Source: JBHOQS01 sp042408875 (GTDB taxonomy: Bacteria > Chloroflexota > UBA11872 > JBHOQS01). From it: 64,000 bases of DNA. The notes under the pieces are model-generated. The model ran no database searches, had not been told where the DNA came from, and worked only from the letters and a program-made list of their open reading frames with translations. Both the position numbers and the translations under genes were made by a program. Location of the stretch: assembly GCA_042408875.1 (NCBI GenBank), contig JBHOQS010000002.1:1-64000 (forward strand). The letters run 5' to 3'. Positions 33,094 to 42,048 of the stretch are shown in pieces (positions within the stretch are counted from its first letter, which is position 1; each line of letters opens with the position of its first letter).

Positions 33094-35861
33094 GCAGCAC
33101 ACCCCTCCTCTTCCTCGCCCTGGCTGCGCTGCCTGCCGGCGGCGCCCATGGATCGGAGCCCCGGAGCATCTGGGGCCGCGCCTTCGACGCCACCGGCGCG
33201 GCCCGTGGGGAATGGCGCTGGGACACTGTTCCTGGGCAGCAGGACCTGCCGCTCCCGGCAGCCGTCGCTCCTGGCGCGTTGCTAGTGAGCCTTGCGCCTG
33301 GTGAGCTCGCCGGGAGCAGCGCCCTGGGAGCCCAGGCCCGCGTGGTATCCCTGCTGGAGCTCGCGGCGGTGCTGAGTGCGCAGGTGCGCAGCAGTGACCC
33401 TGGGTCGGCGTTTCGCGCCTTCGGCCTGCCGGCGCCGGCTCTCCCCGAGCTCCAGGCTCCTCAGCGCCAGCTCGACCACACGCAGGCGCTGGCACTGGCG
33501 CTCTTTCGCCGCTCGCTTGCCCTTCAACCCCACACGCTTGAGGCCGTGCTGCAGCTCCCTGGTCTGCGCGGCTGGGCAGGGCGGCTTTTCCTGGAGCTGG
33601 CGCTACGCGAGCAGGCGCGGCGGGCGTTCTCCAGCGAGCGACCCAGCGCACCCCGGCCGCGTCCGCTCGCCGTTTCCCCGCTCCAACCTGTCCGTGAGAT
33701 CAAGCGCGTCCGCATTGCTGAGCTCAAGCAGATTTTTAGCCCAAGTGGTAGCTTGGCCAGCCGCCTCCCAGGCTACGAGGAGCGGCCCTCCCAGCTCGCC
33801 ATGGCCGAGGCGGTGGCCCGCGCGTTCAATCACGCGTCTACCCTGGTAGTGGAGGCAGGAACTGGCACAGGCAAGAGCCTGGCCTATTTGGTGCCTGCGC
33901 TCCTGTTCGCCACGCGCAATAGCCGGCGCGTGGTCGTTTCGACGAATACCAAGAACCTTCAGGCACAGCTCATCAGTAAAGACATCCCACAGCTCCACGG
34001 CGCGCTGCCGGCTCCTTTCATGGCCGTGCTGCTCAAAGGGCGGGCCAACTACCTGTGCCGCCAGCGCCTCATGCGCCTGCGCACCGAGGCAGGCGCCGAC
34101 CCGGCGACAGCGCGCTTCATTGCCAAGCTGCTCGTCTGGCTGGAAGCGACCGAGACAGGAGATCGCGATGAGCTGGCCTTCGAGGACGGCGATGAGGCCC
34201 GCTGGGCAGCGGTGGCAGCGCAGATCGGCACCTGCGCCGGCCGGCGCTGCCGCTTCGGGCCTGACGGCCCCTGCTATGTGCACCGCGCCCGTGCGCGCGC
34301 CGAAGCGGCACATCTCATCGTGGTGAACCACGCTCTCTTGCTGGCTGATCTGGCGCAGAACGGCCGCGTGCTGCCCGAATATGAGCATCTGATCGTAGAC
34401 GAGGCGCACCATCTTGCTGAAGAGGCAACCTCGGCCTTCAGCTTCCGCCTGGAGCACCGCGCCTTCCTGCGCTTCTGCGATGAGCTGCTGGGCCGTGGCG
34501 GCGAAGACGGGGCCTCAGGGACGCTGTCGTGGATTGCAACTGTCTTCCGCAGCGACGATGTACGAGCCAGGGTCGCGGAGGTACGCCGTCGCCTGCTCGA
34601 AGCGCGCCGGGCCGCCGAGCCGTTCTTCGGCCAGGTGGCCGCCATCGCTGGAGCAGTTAGCCAGGCCAGCTCGCGCAGCCGTGCCGGTGCTCGAGAGCTC
34701 ACGCAGGCGCGGGTCACGGCTGAGCTGCGCCGCCGGTCGGAGTGGTCGGAGCTCGCACAGGCCTGGCAGGTACTGGGGACAGCCCTGGCCGCGACGAATC
34801 GCGAGCTGCGCAGCCTGTTCGACCTAGTCGAGCCGCTGATAGACGAGGCTGGAGAGGCCGCTGAGGATGCAGCCGGCGAGATCGTGCGCGCCTCGCGCGC
34901 CCTGGAGGAAATCCTGGAGCGCACGGGCACTGTCGTTGAGCGGCCGTCCAGCGCCGAGGTGTACTGGGCCGAGAGCGATGGCGCGTCGTCGGCATTGTGC
35001 GCCGCGCCGCTTGATGTCGGGCCGTTGCTGGCCGAGAAGCTCTTTGCCCCGCGCGAGACCGTTATACTGACCTCAGCCACACTCTCTACGGGCGGTCGCT
35101 TCGAGTACTTCCTGTCCGAGCTCGGGCTCCCGCCGGATACGCCGGCCCTCGCCCTGGAGTCGCCCTTCGACTACCGCAGCCAGGCTCTGGTGTGTGTAGC
35201 GACAGACATGCCTGATCCGACGCTCCCCGACTTCCAGCAGACGGCCGAGGAGGCGCTCCTGGCCGTCTGCCGCGCCATGCGAGGGCGTACTCTAGCACTC
35301 TTCACCTCGCACGCCTCCTTGCGCGCAGCGCGCCGGCGGCTGGCAGAGGCGCTACGCCCCGAGGGGATCTACGTCCTGGCGCAAGGGATCGACGGCCCGC
35401 GCGACGCCCTGGTGGCGCGGCTGCGCCATAATCGCGACGTGATTGTGCTGGGCACCAGCAGCTTCTGGGAAGGCATCGACGTCGTCGGTGAGGCGCTCTC
35501 CTGCCTCGTCATCGTCAAGTTGCCCTTCAGCGTGCCCACCGACCCCATCTTCGCCGCGCGCAGCGAACGCAGGCGCAGCCCGTTCTATGAGTACAGTCTG
35601 CCCCAGGCTGTACTACGCCTGCGGCAGGGGTTCGGGCGGCTCATCCGCAGCAGCACAGACCGCGGCGTGGTCGTGCTACTTGACCCGCGCGTGGTGACCA
35701 AGAGCTATGGACGCGAGTTCTTGCACGCCCTGCCCAGATGCCTGGTGAGGCAGGTGCGCGTGCGTGAGCTCGGCACCGCAGTGGCCGCCTGGCTGGCGTC
35801 GCCGGAGCACAACACTTCCGCAGGGCCGCGTGGCCGCGTGCAATGGGGGAACGTGGGATGA
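33090..35861 (+). CDS. dinG: DinG-like XPD-family helicase with unusual N-terminal domain
   Basis: A 923-residue superfamily-2 iron-sulfur helicase, 5'-to-3', acting on D-loops and R-loops. Walker A VEAGTGTGKSLAYL lies near residue 257, DEAH box (IVDEAHHL) near 436. Four iron-sulfur Cys occur in NYLCRQRL and CAGRRCRFGPDGPC. The C-terminal half has LTSATLS, SSFWEGIDVVGEALSCLVIVKLPF and LRQGFGRLIRS. The first ~200 residues precede the helicase and occupy the place of the DnaQ-like exonuclease of Gram-positive DinG, but I see no DEDD motifs, so this domain looks inactive or different. Confidence 0.87.
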   Translation: MSSTPLLFLALAALPAGGAHGSEPRSIWGRAFDATGAARGEWRWDTVPGQQDLPLPAAVAPGALLVSLAPGELAGSSALGAQARVVSLLELAAVLSAQVRSSDPGSAFRAFGLPAPALPELQAPQRQLDHTQALALALFRRSLALQPHTLEAVLQLPGLRGWAGRLFLELALREQARRAFSSERPSAPRPRPLAVSPLQPVREIKRVRIAELKQIFSPSGSLASRLPGYEERPSQLAMAEAVARAFNHASTLVVEAGTGTGKSLAYLVPALLFATRNSRRVVVSTNTKNLQAQLISKDIPQLHGALPAPFMAVLLKGRANYLCRQRLMRLRTEAGADPATARFIAKLLVWLEATETGDRDELAFEDGDEARWAAVAAQIGTCAGRRCRFGPDGPCYVHRARARAEAAHLIVVNHALLLADLAQNGRVLPEYEHLIVDEAHHLAEEATSAFSFRLEHRAFLRFCDELLGRGGEDGASGTLSWIATVFRSDDVRARVAEVRRRLLEARRAAEPFFGQVAAIAGAVSQASSRSRAGARELTQARVTAELRRRSEWSELAQAWQVLGTALAATNRELRSLFDLVEPLIDEAGEAAEDAAGEIVRASRALEEILERTGTVVERPSSAEVYWAESDGASSALCAAPLDVGPLLAEKLFAPRETVILTSATLSTGGRFEYFLSELGLPPDTPALALESPFDYRSQALVCVATDMPDPTLPDFQQTAEEALLAVCRAMRGRTLALFTSHASLRAARRRLAEALRPEGIYVLAQGIDGPRDALVARLRHNRDVIVLGTSSFWEGIDVVGEALSCLVIVKLPFSVPTDPIFAARSERRRSPFYEYSLPQAVLRLRQGFGRLIRSSTDRGVVVLLDPRVVTKSYGREFLHALPRCLVRQVRVRELGTAVAAWLASPEHNTSAGPRGRVQWGNVG

Positions 35862-35936
35862 GGTGTTCTCGCAGGGCCGGTCCGCGTGGCGCTCCCTTGC
35901 ACGGTGTGCCTGCTGCCGGGGAGGGTTGCCGGGAGT

Positions 35937-36527
35937 ATGTCTGAAGAGACCAGGGATCAGTCAGCCACTGGAACCATCGTCTGCACCCATCTTGGCTGGG
36001 TCGGTCTGCTCGCCACGGAGCGGGGCATCGCGGCGACCACCCGCCCGATGCCTGCGCGAGCCGATGCGGAGCGCGCTGTGAAGGAGGCGGCTGCGGCACA
36101 GCGGCTCTCTCTCGAGCGTATCTCCGATGCCGAAACGCTGCCTGATGGGACGCTGCGGCGCGCTGCACAGCAACTACGCGACTATTACGCCGGGCGGCCG
36201 GTAACCTTCGACGTGCCGCTGGACCTGACGCGCCAGCCACCGTTCCGACGCCGCGTGCTCGAGCTGCTGGCACGCGTGCCCCGCGGGCAGGTCACAAGCT
36301 ACGGCGAACTCGCTCGCCGGGTGGGGTCGCCCCGGGCAGCACGGGCTGTTGGCCAGGCTATGCGGCATAATCCCTTGGCGCCGATCCTGCCCTGTCATCG
36401 CGTGGTGGGCGCGTCGGGCTCGCTCACCGGCTACGGCTGGGGACTGGAGATGAAGCGGCTGCTGCTGGAGCTCGAGGGTGCGCTGCCTGCGTCAGGAATT
36501 TCCCGGCTGGAGGAAGCCGCACGCTGA
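35937..36527 (+). CDS. ogt: Methylated-DNA--protein-cysteine methyltransferase
   Basis: A 196-residue suicide repair protein that takes methyl or ethyl groups from O6-alkylguanine onto Cys153 in the LPCHRVVG active site. Helix-turn-helix and Arg finger are in VPRGQVTSYGELARRVGSPRAARAVGQAM. The N-terminal 90 residues form the usual small domain. The start ATG at 35937 has GGGAG; an upstream in-frame ATG at 35886 is less well placed. It lies 75 nt after dinG, possibly in the same transcript. Confidence 0.93.
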   Translation: MSEETRDQSATGTIVCTHLGWVGLLATERGIAATTRPMPARADAERAVKEAAAAQRLSLERISDAETLPDGTLRRAAQQLRDYYAGRPVTFDVPLDLTRQPPFRRRVLELLARVPRGQVTSYGELARRVGSPRAARAVGQAMRHNPLAPILPCHRVVGASGSLTGYGWGLEMKRLLLELEGALPASGISRLEEAAR

Positions 36528-36567
36528 TCCGCACGAGGTAGCTGTGGTCCCCGGCCCGCGAAGGGGC

Positions 36568-37593
36568 TTACGTCGGTACCGGCGGCGCAGGGGGGATCTC
36601 AATCCGCCTGCCGGTGCGCGCTGACTCGTACGCCGCATCGATGATGAGCGAGGCCTTCATCCCTTCCTCGCCGGGAAAGCGCGCATCCTGCCCAGCCAGC
36701 ACGCGGCGTGTGAAGTCCTGCACCAGCGGAAGCTGGACATTGGCGGCTGGTGGGATCGAGACGCGCTGCTCCTCTTTCCCCACACGCAGCACCAGCTCAG
36801 GGCCATCGACGGGAGAGAGCGAGATGCTTCCCTGGGTGCCGAAGAGTTCGAATTCGTCGCGCCCGGCCGGCAGGTTCCAGTGGAAGGCCGCGCTCACCTG
36901 CACCAGATGGTCGTTGCTCCGAAAGCGCAGCAGCAGCGCGGCAGAGTCCTCGACCTCGTAGCGGTGCACCAGCCGGTCGGCCAGCGCCAGCGCGTCTACC
37001 GGCTCCCCGAGGAGATAGGCCAGCAGGTCGAGGCGGTGGCTGCCCACATCCATGAGCGGACCGCCCCCGGCAAGCGCCCTGACCAGCCGCCACGCCTTGA
37101 TCTCGCTCGGGTCTGGGTTGTACCAGCCGGCCAGAAACACCCGGGCCGCGACAGGCTGGCCGATAACGCCCGCCTCCAGGAGTGTGCGCGCCTTCTGCAC
37201 TTTGGGATAGTAGCGCCGGGGATAGGCCACCGCCAGGCGCACCCCGTTGCGCCGGCAGGCATCCACCATGCGCCGACATTCCTCGCCATTGAGCGCCAGC
37301 GGCTTCTCACACAAGACGTGTTTGCCTGCCTCGGCGCAGGCCAGCACCTCGGCGCAATGCCGGTAGGGCGGACTGGCCACATACACTGCGTCAACCTGCG
37401 GGTCGCGCAGAAACTCCGCACGGTCACCGTAGGCACGCTCAATGCCGTGGCGGGCGGCGAATTGCTGTGCGCGGGCGAGATCACGGCTGAGCACAGCGAC
37501 CAAGCGAGCCTCCTCGATCTGGCTGACCGCAGGAACGAACCGCTTGGCAGCAATATCGCTACAGCCAATGATGCCCCAGCCAAGAGTCGTCAT
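36568..37593 (-). CDS. Gfo/Idh/MocA family oxidoreductase
   Basis: A 341-residue NAD(P)-dependent oxidoreductase. Rossmann motif GWGIIGCSDIAAKRFVPA, then DAVYVASPPYRHCAEVLACAEAGKHVLCEKPLALN with the catalytic EKP Lys. The second domain includes GGGPLMDVGSHRLDLLAYLLGEP, with the Asp/His pair. It likely oxidises a sugar or cyclitol; substrate unknown. Start at 37593; the longer frame upstream has no ribosome site and atypical composition. Convergent with ogt. Confidence 0.9.
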   Translation of the reverse strand: MTTLGWGIIGCSDIAAKRFVPAVSQIEEARLVAVLSRDLARAQQFAARHGIERAYGDRAEFLRDPQVDAVYVASPPYRHCAEVLACAEAGKHVLCEKPLALNGEECRRMVDACRRNGVRLAVAYPRRYYPKVQKARTLLEAGVIGQPVAARVFLAGWYNPDPSEIKAWRLVRALAGGGPLMDVGSHRLDLLAYLLGEPVDALALADRLVHRYEVEDSAALLLRFRSNDHLVQVSAAFHWNLPAGRDEFELFGTQGSISLSPVDGPELVLRVGKEEQRVSIPPAANVQLPLVQDFTRRVLAGQDARFPGEEGMKASLIIDAAYESARTGRRIEIPPAPPVPT

Positions 37594-37697
37594 GGGGGTG
37601 CTCCACGCAGCGTAGCAGGCTGGCACAACACAGGACACTGTAGCGCATTGTTGCGGCCGACGCAACGTGCGAGTGAGGGAGATCGGCTGCTGCACAA

Positions 37698-37721
37698 CAG
37701 GGGCGCAGCCAGGCGCCCCTG
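37698..37721 (-). terminator. Hairpin downstream of the blue-copper lipoprotein gene
   Basis: CAGGGGCGC (37698-37706) pairs with GCGCCCCTG (37713-37721) around six bases. On the minus strand it lies about 70 nt past the cupredoxin stop and is followed by TTGTG, so it is a plausible weak terminator. Confidence 0.5.
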
Positions 37722-37789
37722 CGCTGTCGAGAGTGCAACGCCGGCACGACGAGCCGGGAGGCCAGAAGAGGGTCGTATCTGTGTTGTGC

Positions 37790-38164
37790 TTACTGCACCG
37801 TCAGCGTGCCCACCATCCCGGCTTCCTTGTGGCCGGGCTGTGCACAATAGACCTGGAATGTACCCGTCTTCTTGGGCGTGAAGGTCTTGGTCGCCGTCTT
37901 CCCAGGAGCTGCCTCGACCTTGACGCTCCCATCGATGCCGTCCACCACCCAGTCGTGGACTACCTGATCTTTGTTGATGTGTGTCACCTTCACCGGCTGG
38001 TTCGCCTTAACCGTCCACGAGTTCGGCTCGAACTTAAAGCCAGTCACCGAGGTGACGGTTAACTCCTGCGCTGCGCCACCTCCGCCACCGCCACCACCAC
38101 ATGCCGTCAGGACGGCACCGGCCGCCAGCGCACCTGCAACTATGAGTGCACGAAACTTCCTCAT
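37790..38164 (-). CDS. Blue-copper (cupredoxin) lipoprotein
   Basis: A 124-residue exported cupredoxin. Lipoprotein leader ending LTAC at Cys22, followed by an eight-Gly linker. The copper ligands are His70 (QVVHDW), Cys107, His112 and Met117 in the CAQPGHKEAGM loop, a C-x4-H-x4-M spacing typical of a type I copper site in plastocyanin-like domains. Likely a membrane-tethered electron carrier or part of a copper/respiratory system on the outer face of the membrane. Monocistronic with GGAGG upstream. Confidence 0.9.
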   Translation of the reverse strand: MRKFRALIVAGALAAGAVLTACGGGGGGGGAAQELTVTSVTGFKFEPNSWTVKANQPVKVTHINKDQVVHDWVVDGIDGSVKVEAAPGKTATKTFTPKKTGTFQVYCAQPGHKEAGMVGTLTVQ

Positions 38165-38446
38165 CGACCTGTCATCCTCCGCTGATGCAGACCCCTTGAC
38201 TCCCGGCGCGCGCCGCCTACCGCCAAGCTTTGCGCGTTCTTTCACAAGCATTATACCAGCAGGCGCAGCGGCCACCCAAGGCGGCTTGCGGCCGCTGCCA
38301 GGAGCCGGGTATGCTACCGGTGCGCGCACTCTGGCACGGGCGCCGAGCCATGCCTGTACAGAGAGCATGCCCGGCCCGGCAGCCTGCGCCACCGCTCACG
38401 GCGCTGCCAGAGTGCTATCCCGACACAGGAGCTAGAGAGCTAGCCC

Positions 38447-38806
38447 ATGTGGGTAAAGCCTGTGCTACGCCTGTCTGCGCTGCTCCTCGTCCTCGTGGGC
38501 GCCGCCATGCTGCTGGCGCCGGACGCTCGCCTGCCGCTCGTGCGAGCCCTCCACCTTCTCCTGGGCCTGGTCACAGTTTTGCTGATGCTCGCGCTGACTC
38601 TGCGCATGCCTGGGCCGGGACAGGACCAGCGTGCGCAGCTCCGCTGGCTCGGTGTGGTTGCAGGCGGCATCGCATTCTTCATCGGCCTCCTGCTCCTGGC
38701 GAGGGCCACTGCGCCTGAGGGCGTGCGCTGGGTGCACGCCCTCATCGGCCTGGGTGCGATCGTGCTTCTCGAGATAGGCCTGGGACGGCGCAGGCGAACA
38801 GAGTAG
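38447..38806 (+). CDS. Small four-helix membrane protein
   Basis: A 119-residue protein with four hydrophobic segments: about 7-25, 33-52, 66-85 and 95-112. Arg/Gln-rich loops and a basic C-terminal tail (GRRRRTE) suggest both termini are cytoplasmic. No family is recognised. It is convergent with the ImmA-like gene (9-nt gap) and divergent from the cupredoxin, so it may be independent of both. Confidence 0.65.
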   Translation: MWVKPVLRLSALLLVLVGAAMLLAPDARLPLVRALHLLLGLVTVLLMLALTLRMPGPGQDQRAQLRWLGVVAGGIAFFIGLLLLARATAPEGVRWVHALIGLGAIVLLEIGLGRRRRTE

Positions 38807-38815
38807 CGAGCGTAG

Positions 38816-39493
38816 CTAGGCTACGGCGACCGGCTCACCGCCAAGCACCTCGTTGACATACCCGGCGAGGCGGCTCACCAGCGGCCGCGCCCGTAGACAG
38901 CGGTACCGCGGCGAGCGCCAGTATAGCAACATGCTCGTGTGATGGATGATCGTCAAGAGGAGCTGCCGGCCCAGGCCAGGCAGACTAGATGCCGCCAGCG
39001 GGGAGCGACGGCGGGCCGTGGGGTCGTAGGCAAAGCGCGGTGCCAGATCGAGCCGGCCCTTAATAATCGCCCGGGCAATGGCGTCGGCAATCATCTCCTC
39101 CTGGCGCTCGCGCGCCGACAGATGCGCCGGCTCGCGACCCTCCACATATTCAAACCGCGCGGCAAAGGCACCATCCAGATGGTCCAGCACCGCATGGGCG
39201 AGCAGATGCGCGTAGAGGTACAGCTTCTGGCTATCCGGAAGCTGCGCTGAGAGGACGATCTCTGTGCCGCGTGGCGAAGCGATCAGAAACCCCTTGAGGT
39301 TCTGGAGCGCTGGCGAGTCCTCACAGCGCACGCCCATCTCCTCCAGGGTGCGACGGACCAGCCACGCCCGCGCGGCGTCAGGGTCGGCGGCACCAGATAG
39401 ATTCAGCTCCCCGCGCGCAGCAGCGTAGTGGCGCAGCCGCTCGGTGATAGCGGCAACAGTTTTCTGGGGTTCAGGGACAGCACTTCGGCTCAT
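38816..39493 (-). CDS. ImmA/IrrE-like protein with degenerate protease motif
   Basis: A 225-residue protein whose core matches the ImmA/IrrE metallopeptidase fold. LYLYAHLLAHAVLDHL aligns with the family AHELGHxLLH helix, and RQEEMIADAIARAII with the helix supplying the third ligand (E-x-x-A-D). The two His are kept (96 and 100) but the catalytic Glu of HExxH is Leu97, so proteolysis is unlikely. The last 75 residues are basic and not recognised. It follows an XRE regulator by 35 nt, the arrangement of ImmR/ImmA-type repressor-antirepressor pairs. GGAG precedes the ATG. Confidence 0.68.
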   Translation of the reverse strand: MSRSAVPEPQKTVAAITERLRHYAAARGELNLSGAADPDAARAWLVRRTLEEMGVRCEDSPALQNLKGFLIASPRGTEIVLSAQLPDSQKLYLYAHLLAHAVLDHLDGAFAARFEYVEGREPAHLSARERQEEMIADAIARAIIKGRLDLAPRFAYDPTARRRSPLAASSLPGLGRQLLLTIIHHTSMLLYWRSPRYRCLRARPLVSRLAGYVNEVLGGEPVAVA

Positions 39494-39528
39494 CGTGGAG
39501 CTCCATGCCGGGACCCCGGCCCTGCTCC

Positions 39529-39984
39529 TTACCGGTCCGCAGCCTCTTCATCCGCACGCATCCCCAAGATGTGCCACAAGAGCTTGCGCCGGAAGACGAT
39601 CTGGTCAGGCAGTGGCAGCGTCCGGTAATGGCGCAGCATAGCATCGAAGTTACGCAGGTCTTCCTCGCTCCACGGCAGGTAGTAGCCGGCCAGCGCCAGC
39701 AGCTCCCGGAACGCTGGGCTGGACAGAGAAGCACAGCACAGCGCCCAGCCGACCAGCCGTTCCAGCGTCAACGGCGCATCGAGCTGCCCCTGCTCATAGC
39801 GGGAGATCATGCTCTGCGTGACGTGGTAGCCCAGGTCTTCTAGATCGCCGGAGAGTCGCGCCTGGCTCAGCTCAGGCTGTGACCGTCGCTGTGCTCCACC
39901 CGTGCGCAGCTCGCGGAGGTACGCGCCGACGCGCTCTTTGATCGCTCCCCAGCGTGCCACCTGTACCTCGTCTCGATCCGCCAC
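39529..39984 (-). CDS. XRE-family helix-turn-helix regulator
   Basis: A 151-residue DNA-binding protein. The XRE/Cro-type helix-turn-helix spans about 38-78 (SQARLSGDLEDLGYHVTQSM, then ISRYEQGQLDAPLTLERLV). The C-terminal half is a helical dimerisation or sensing region (FDAMLRHYRTLPLPDQIVFRRKLLW). The start is GTG at 39984 with AAGGAG eight bases upstream; an ATG at 39989 is out of frame. It heads a two-gene unit with the ImmA-like protein and has its own promoter overlapped by CGTACG palindromes, so autoregulation is likely. Confidence 0.78.
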   Translation of the reverse strand: MADRDEVQVARWGAIKERVGAYLRELRTGGAQRRSQPELSQARLSGDLEDLGYHVTQSMISRYEQGQLDAPLTLERLVGWALCCASLSSPAFRELLALAGYYLPWSEEDLRNFDAMLRHYRTLPLPDQIVFRRKLLWHILGMRADEEAADR

Positions 39985-40061
39985 GCCATGTGCTCCTTTC
40001 CGCGCCTGCCCGTCCTATCGTGCGGGGCCCGGCCTGATACGTCGCGCAACCCGCACGATCG

Positions 40062-40090
40062 AGGGTACGAGCCGTACGCCCGTACGTCAA
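40062..40090 (-). promoter_or_regulatory. Promoter and palindromic operator of the XRE unit
   Basis: Reading the minus strand: TTGACG (40090-40085), a 17-nt spacer and TACCCT (40067-40062). Two copies of the palindrome CGTACG (40073-40078 and 40081-40086) fill the spacer and overlap the -35, two bases apart. Repressor binding here would block polymerase. The transcript would begin about 70 nt before the regulator start. Confidence 0.5.
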
Positions 40091-40401
40091 TCTCTGGCAT
40101 GCATCACCAGCCGCTTTGCCACTAGGAACGCCCCGACGCCACAGAGCCCCCCCACCAGGGTATAGAACCCGCGGGAGATACCGCAGAAGGCTGCCGGCAG
40201 GACAGGCGGGGCATGATACACCCAGCGAACGTGCCATGCCCAGCGGCAGGCCGGCTCATCAGGCACCTGACCGAGGCCAACCAGCACGAACGTGGCAGCC
40301 CCGCCGGCCAGCGCCAGCACGAGTAGGACCTGGAGAATCGTCCATCCCAGCCGCCATACGCCTGCCGTGACTGAGCAAGAGCCAGCCTGTCGCGGTGACA
40401 T
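40087..40401 (-). CDS. Small two-helix membrane protein
   Basis: A 104-residue protein with a hydrophobic helix at about 17-42 (LGWTILQVLLVLALAGGAATFVLVG) and a second near 68-95, separated by a short Trp/His/Pro-rich loop (CRWAWHVRWVYHAPPVLP). Not recognised. It lies directly upstream of the XRE/ImmA-like pair on the same strand, with its stop overlapping that unit's -35 element. The ATG at 40401 is preferred to an adjacent TTG. Confidence 0.55.
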   Translation of the reverse strand: MSPRQAGSCSVTAGVWRLGWTILQVLLVLALAGGAATFVLVGLGQVPDEPACRWAWHVRWVYHAPPVLPAAFCGISRGFYTLVGGLCGVGAFLVAKRLVMHARD

Positions 40402-40542
40402 CAATGAGCGCAGCCTCGCGCGCCGCTGTGCAGCGGGATTGGCGGCGCAAGATCGTAGTGGTTAGAGTGTACCGTCTGCCTGTCACACATGCAAAATATC
40501 TGTTACAAGCGCGACGAATGTCGGGCTTTTCTGCGCAAGCCA

Positions 40543-41934
40543 CTATCGTGGCTGATCGAGCACGACCTGTACCAGGGCGTTCAGGTCCTTGAAGAAGGCG
40601 GTAGTAGGTGCCGCTGTGCCGTTCCACAGTTCATTCAGCTTGGTGTACATAGCCCGCTCGGCTTCAGCGCCACGGAAGTTCCAGGCGTTGCGAAACGGCA
40701 TCACCTGGTCCACCGCATCAGCCACAACCCGGTGCAGCGGGTTTGCCAGGAGCCGCTCACTGCGGTAGACATCCGGCCGCGCACCGCAGGTGCCAGACGC
40801 CCCGCCGCGTCCTTCACCGAGACGAATGCCGGTCTCTTTGTCGGTCAGGAATTTCGTGAGCTCCCAGCCTTCTGGCACGAACTTCGACTGGGTGCTGACA
40901 TGAATGTAGTCGCTGATTGCGATGCTGCCCCGCACGCCTGCAGGGCCCTTCGGCATGAGCGAGTTCGACATCTCGAACTTGCCCTGGACGCGCGGCAGCA
41001 GCCCCTTCTGAGACGACGCCCCCTGGAACAGGCCGATGCTGCCGGCGAGGAAGGCATTGTCGGTGCCACCAAGCTTACTGAGCTGCTCAGGCGTGGGCGA
41101 GACCTGATGCTTGAACATCAGGTCATGGATGAACTGCATAGCCTGTTGGGAGCGCGGGTCATCGAGCAGGGCCTTCTTCCCATCCTCGCTGTAGACTTCG
41201 GTGCCCCAGGAGCGCGCCCAGCAGGCGAAGAATTGCATCGGCTGACTGCCGGCGGGGATGAGCAGCCCCCAGCGTACCACCTGGCCGCCCTCACTGCGCT
41301 GCAGCCGCTTGCCTAGCTCAATGAGCTGCTCCCACGTCGTAGTCGCCTCAGGTGGCATAGCACCGGCTTCGCGCACTGCCGAGGCATTGTGGTAGAGAAT
41401 GCAGAAGCTCGGATGGAGCTTGAACGGCAGGCCGTAGAGCTTGCCGTCGAGCTTGCCACCGTCCACGGACGCCTTGTAATACTGGCCCAGATCAAGCTTA
41501 TCGGCGCGCACCAGGTCATCGACGGCTCGCAGCGCGCCCATATGTGCCCAGAGGAGCGACTGGCTTTGGGCATTGCCACCCCAGAGCACGTCACCCAAGG
41601 CATTGCCGGCGAAGAGTGCCACGATCTTTACCTGGTACTCTCCGCCCGGGAAGTCCTCGACCTTAACCGTCACCCCCTTGAATTGCTGCTCGAAGATGGG
41701 CAGCCGTTCTTCCAGGGTATCCTGCTCAGCGCCGGAACGCACGTGCAGTCGCAGCTCCACCGGGCGGCTGCCGACCTTGAATGCCGGCTGCTCCGCGGGA
41801 GTCCCCGGGCCGGCGCGGCGCAGGCAGGCCGCCGTAGCTACCAGGAGCGGCGAGAGCGCGCCCGTGGATGCAAGAAGAGTGCGCCGTGAGAGATTGCGCG
41901 AAAGCGCGTGAGAGCCGATGCCAATCGTGCGCAT
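40543..41934 (-). CDS. ABC solute-binding lipoprotein (Tat-type)
   Basis: A 463-residue family-1 extracellular solute-binding protein. Leader has LSRRTLLAST then a hydrophobic stretch and lipobox TAAC. Mature part shows RLPIFEQQFKGVTVKVEDFPGGEY, DVLWGGNAQSQ, LDGKLYGLPFKLHPSFCILYHN and TWEQLIELGKRL. An unusual Gly/Cys stretch (GEGRGGASGTCGARPD) occurs near residue 390. Start ATG has GAGGAG. Co-oriented with, and 112 nt downstream of, the formamidase-like gene; no permease or ATPase gene accompanies it. Confidence 0.9.
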   Translation of the reverse strand: MRTIGIGSHALSRNLSRRTLLASTGALSPLLVATAACLRRAGPGTPAEQPAFKVGSRPVELRLHVRSGAEQDTLEERLPIFEQQFKGVTVKVEDFPGGEYQVKIVALFAGNALGDVLWGGNAQSQSLLWAHMGALRAVDDLVRADKLDLGQYYKASVDGGKLDGKLYGLPFKLHPSFCILYHNASAVREAGAMPPEATTTWEQLIELGKRLQRSEGGQVVRWGLLIPAGSQPMQFFACWARSWGTEVYSEDGKKALLDDPRSQQAMQFIHDLMFKHQVSPTPEQLSKLGGTDNAFLAGSIGLFQGASSQKGLLPRVQGKFEMSNSLMPKGPAGVRGSIAISDYIHVSTQSKFVPEGWELTKFLTDKETGIRLGEGRGGASGTCGARPDVYRSERLLANPLHRVVADAVDQVMPFRNAWNFRGAEAERAMYTKLNELWNGTAAPTTAFFKDLNALVQVVLDQPR

Positions 41935-42020
41935 CACGGTACTCCTCGAGTGGTATGTGCCGGGTCAGTAGGGCAACCGAGCACAGTATCCCTACTGCTT
42001 CTCCTCCATCTACCCGATGA

Positions 42021-42048
42021 ACCGATGAACATCTACCGATGAACATCT
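42021..42048. repeat. 14-bp duplication overlapping a stop codon
   Basis: ACCGATGAACATCT occurs twice in tandem (42021-42034, 42035-42048), the second copy running into the TAG stop of the minus-strand acetamidase-family gene (42047-42049). A further partial unit precedes it. Confidence 0.9.

Noticed and set aside
36880..37881. A 333-codon plus-strand open frame opposite the Gfo/Idh/MocA gene.
   Set aside because: No domain or ribosome site, while the minus-strand product matches its family end to end.
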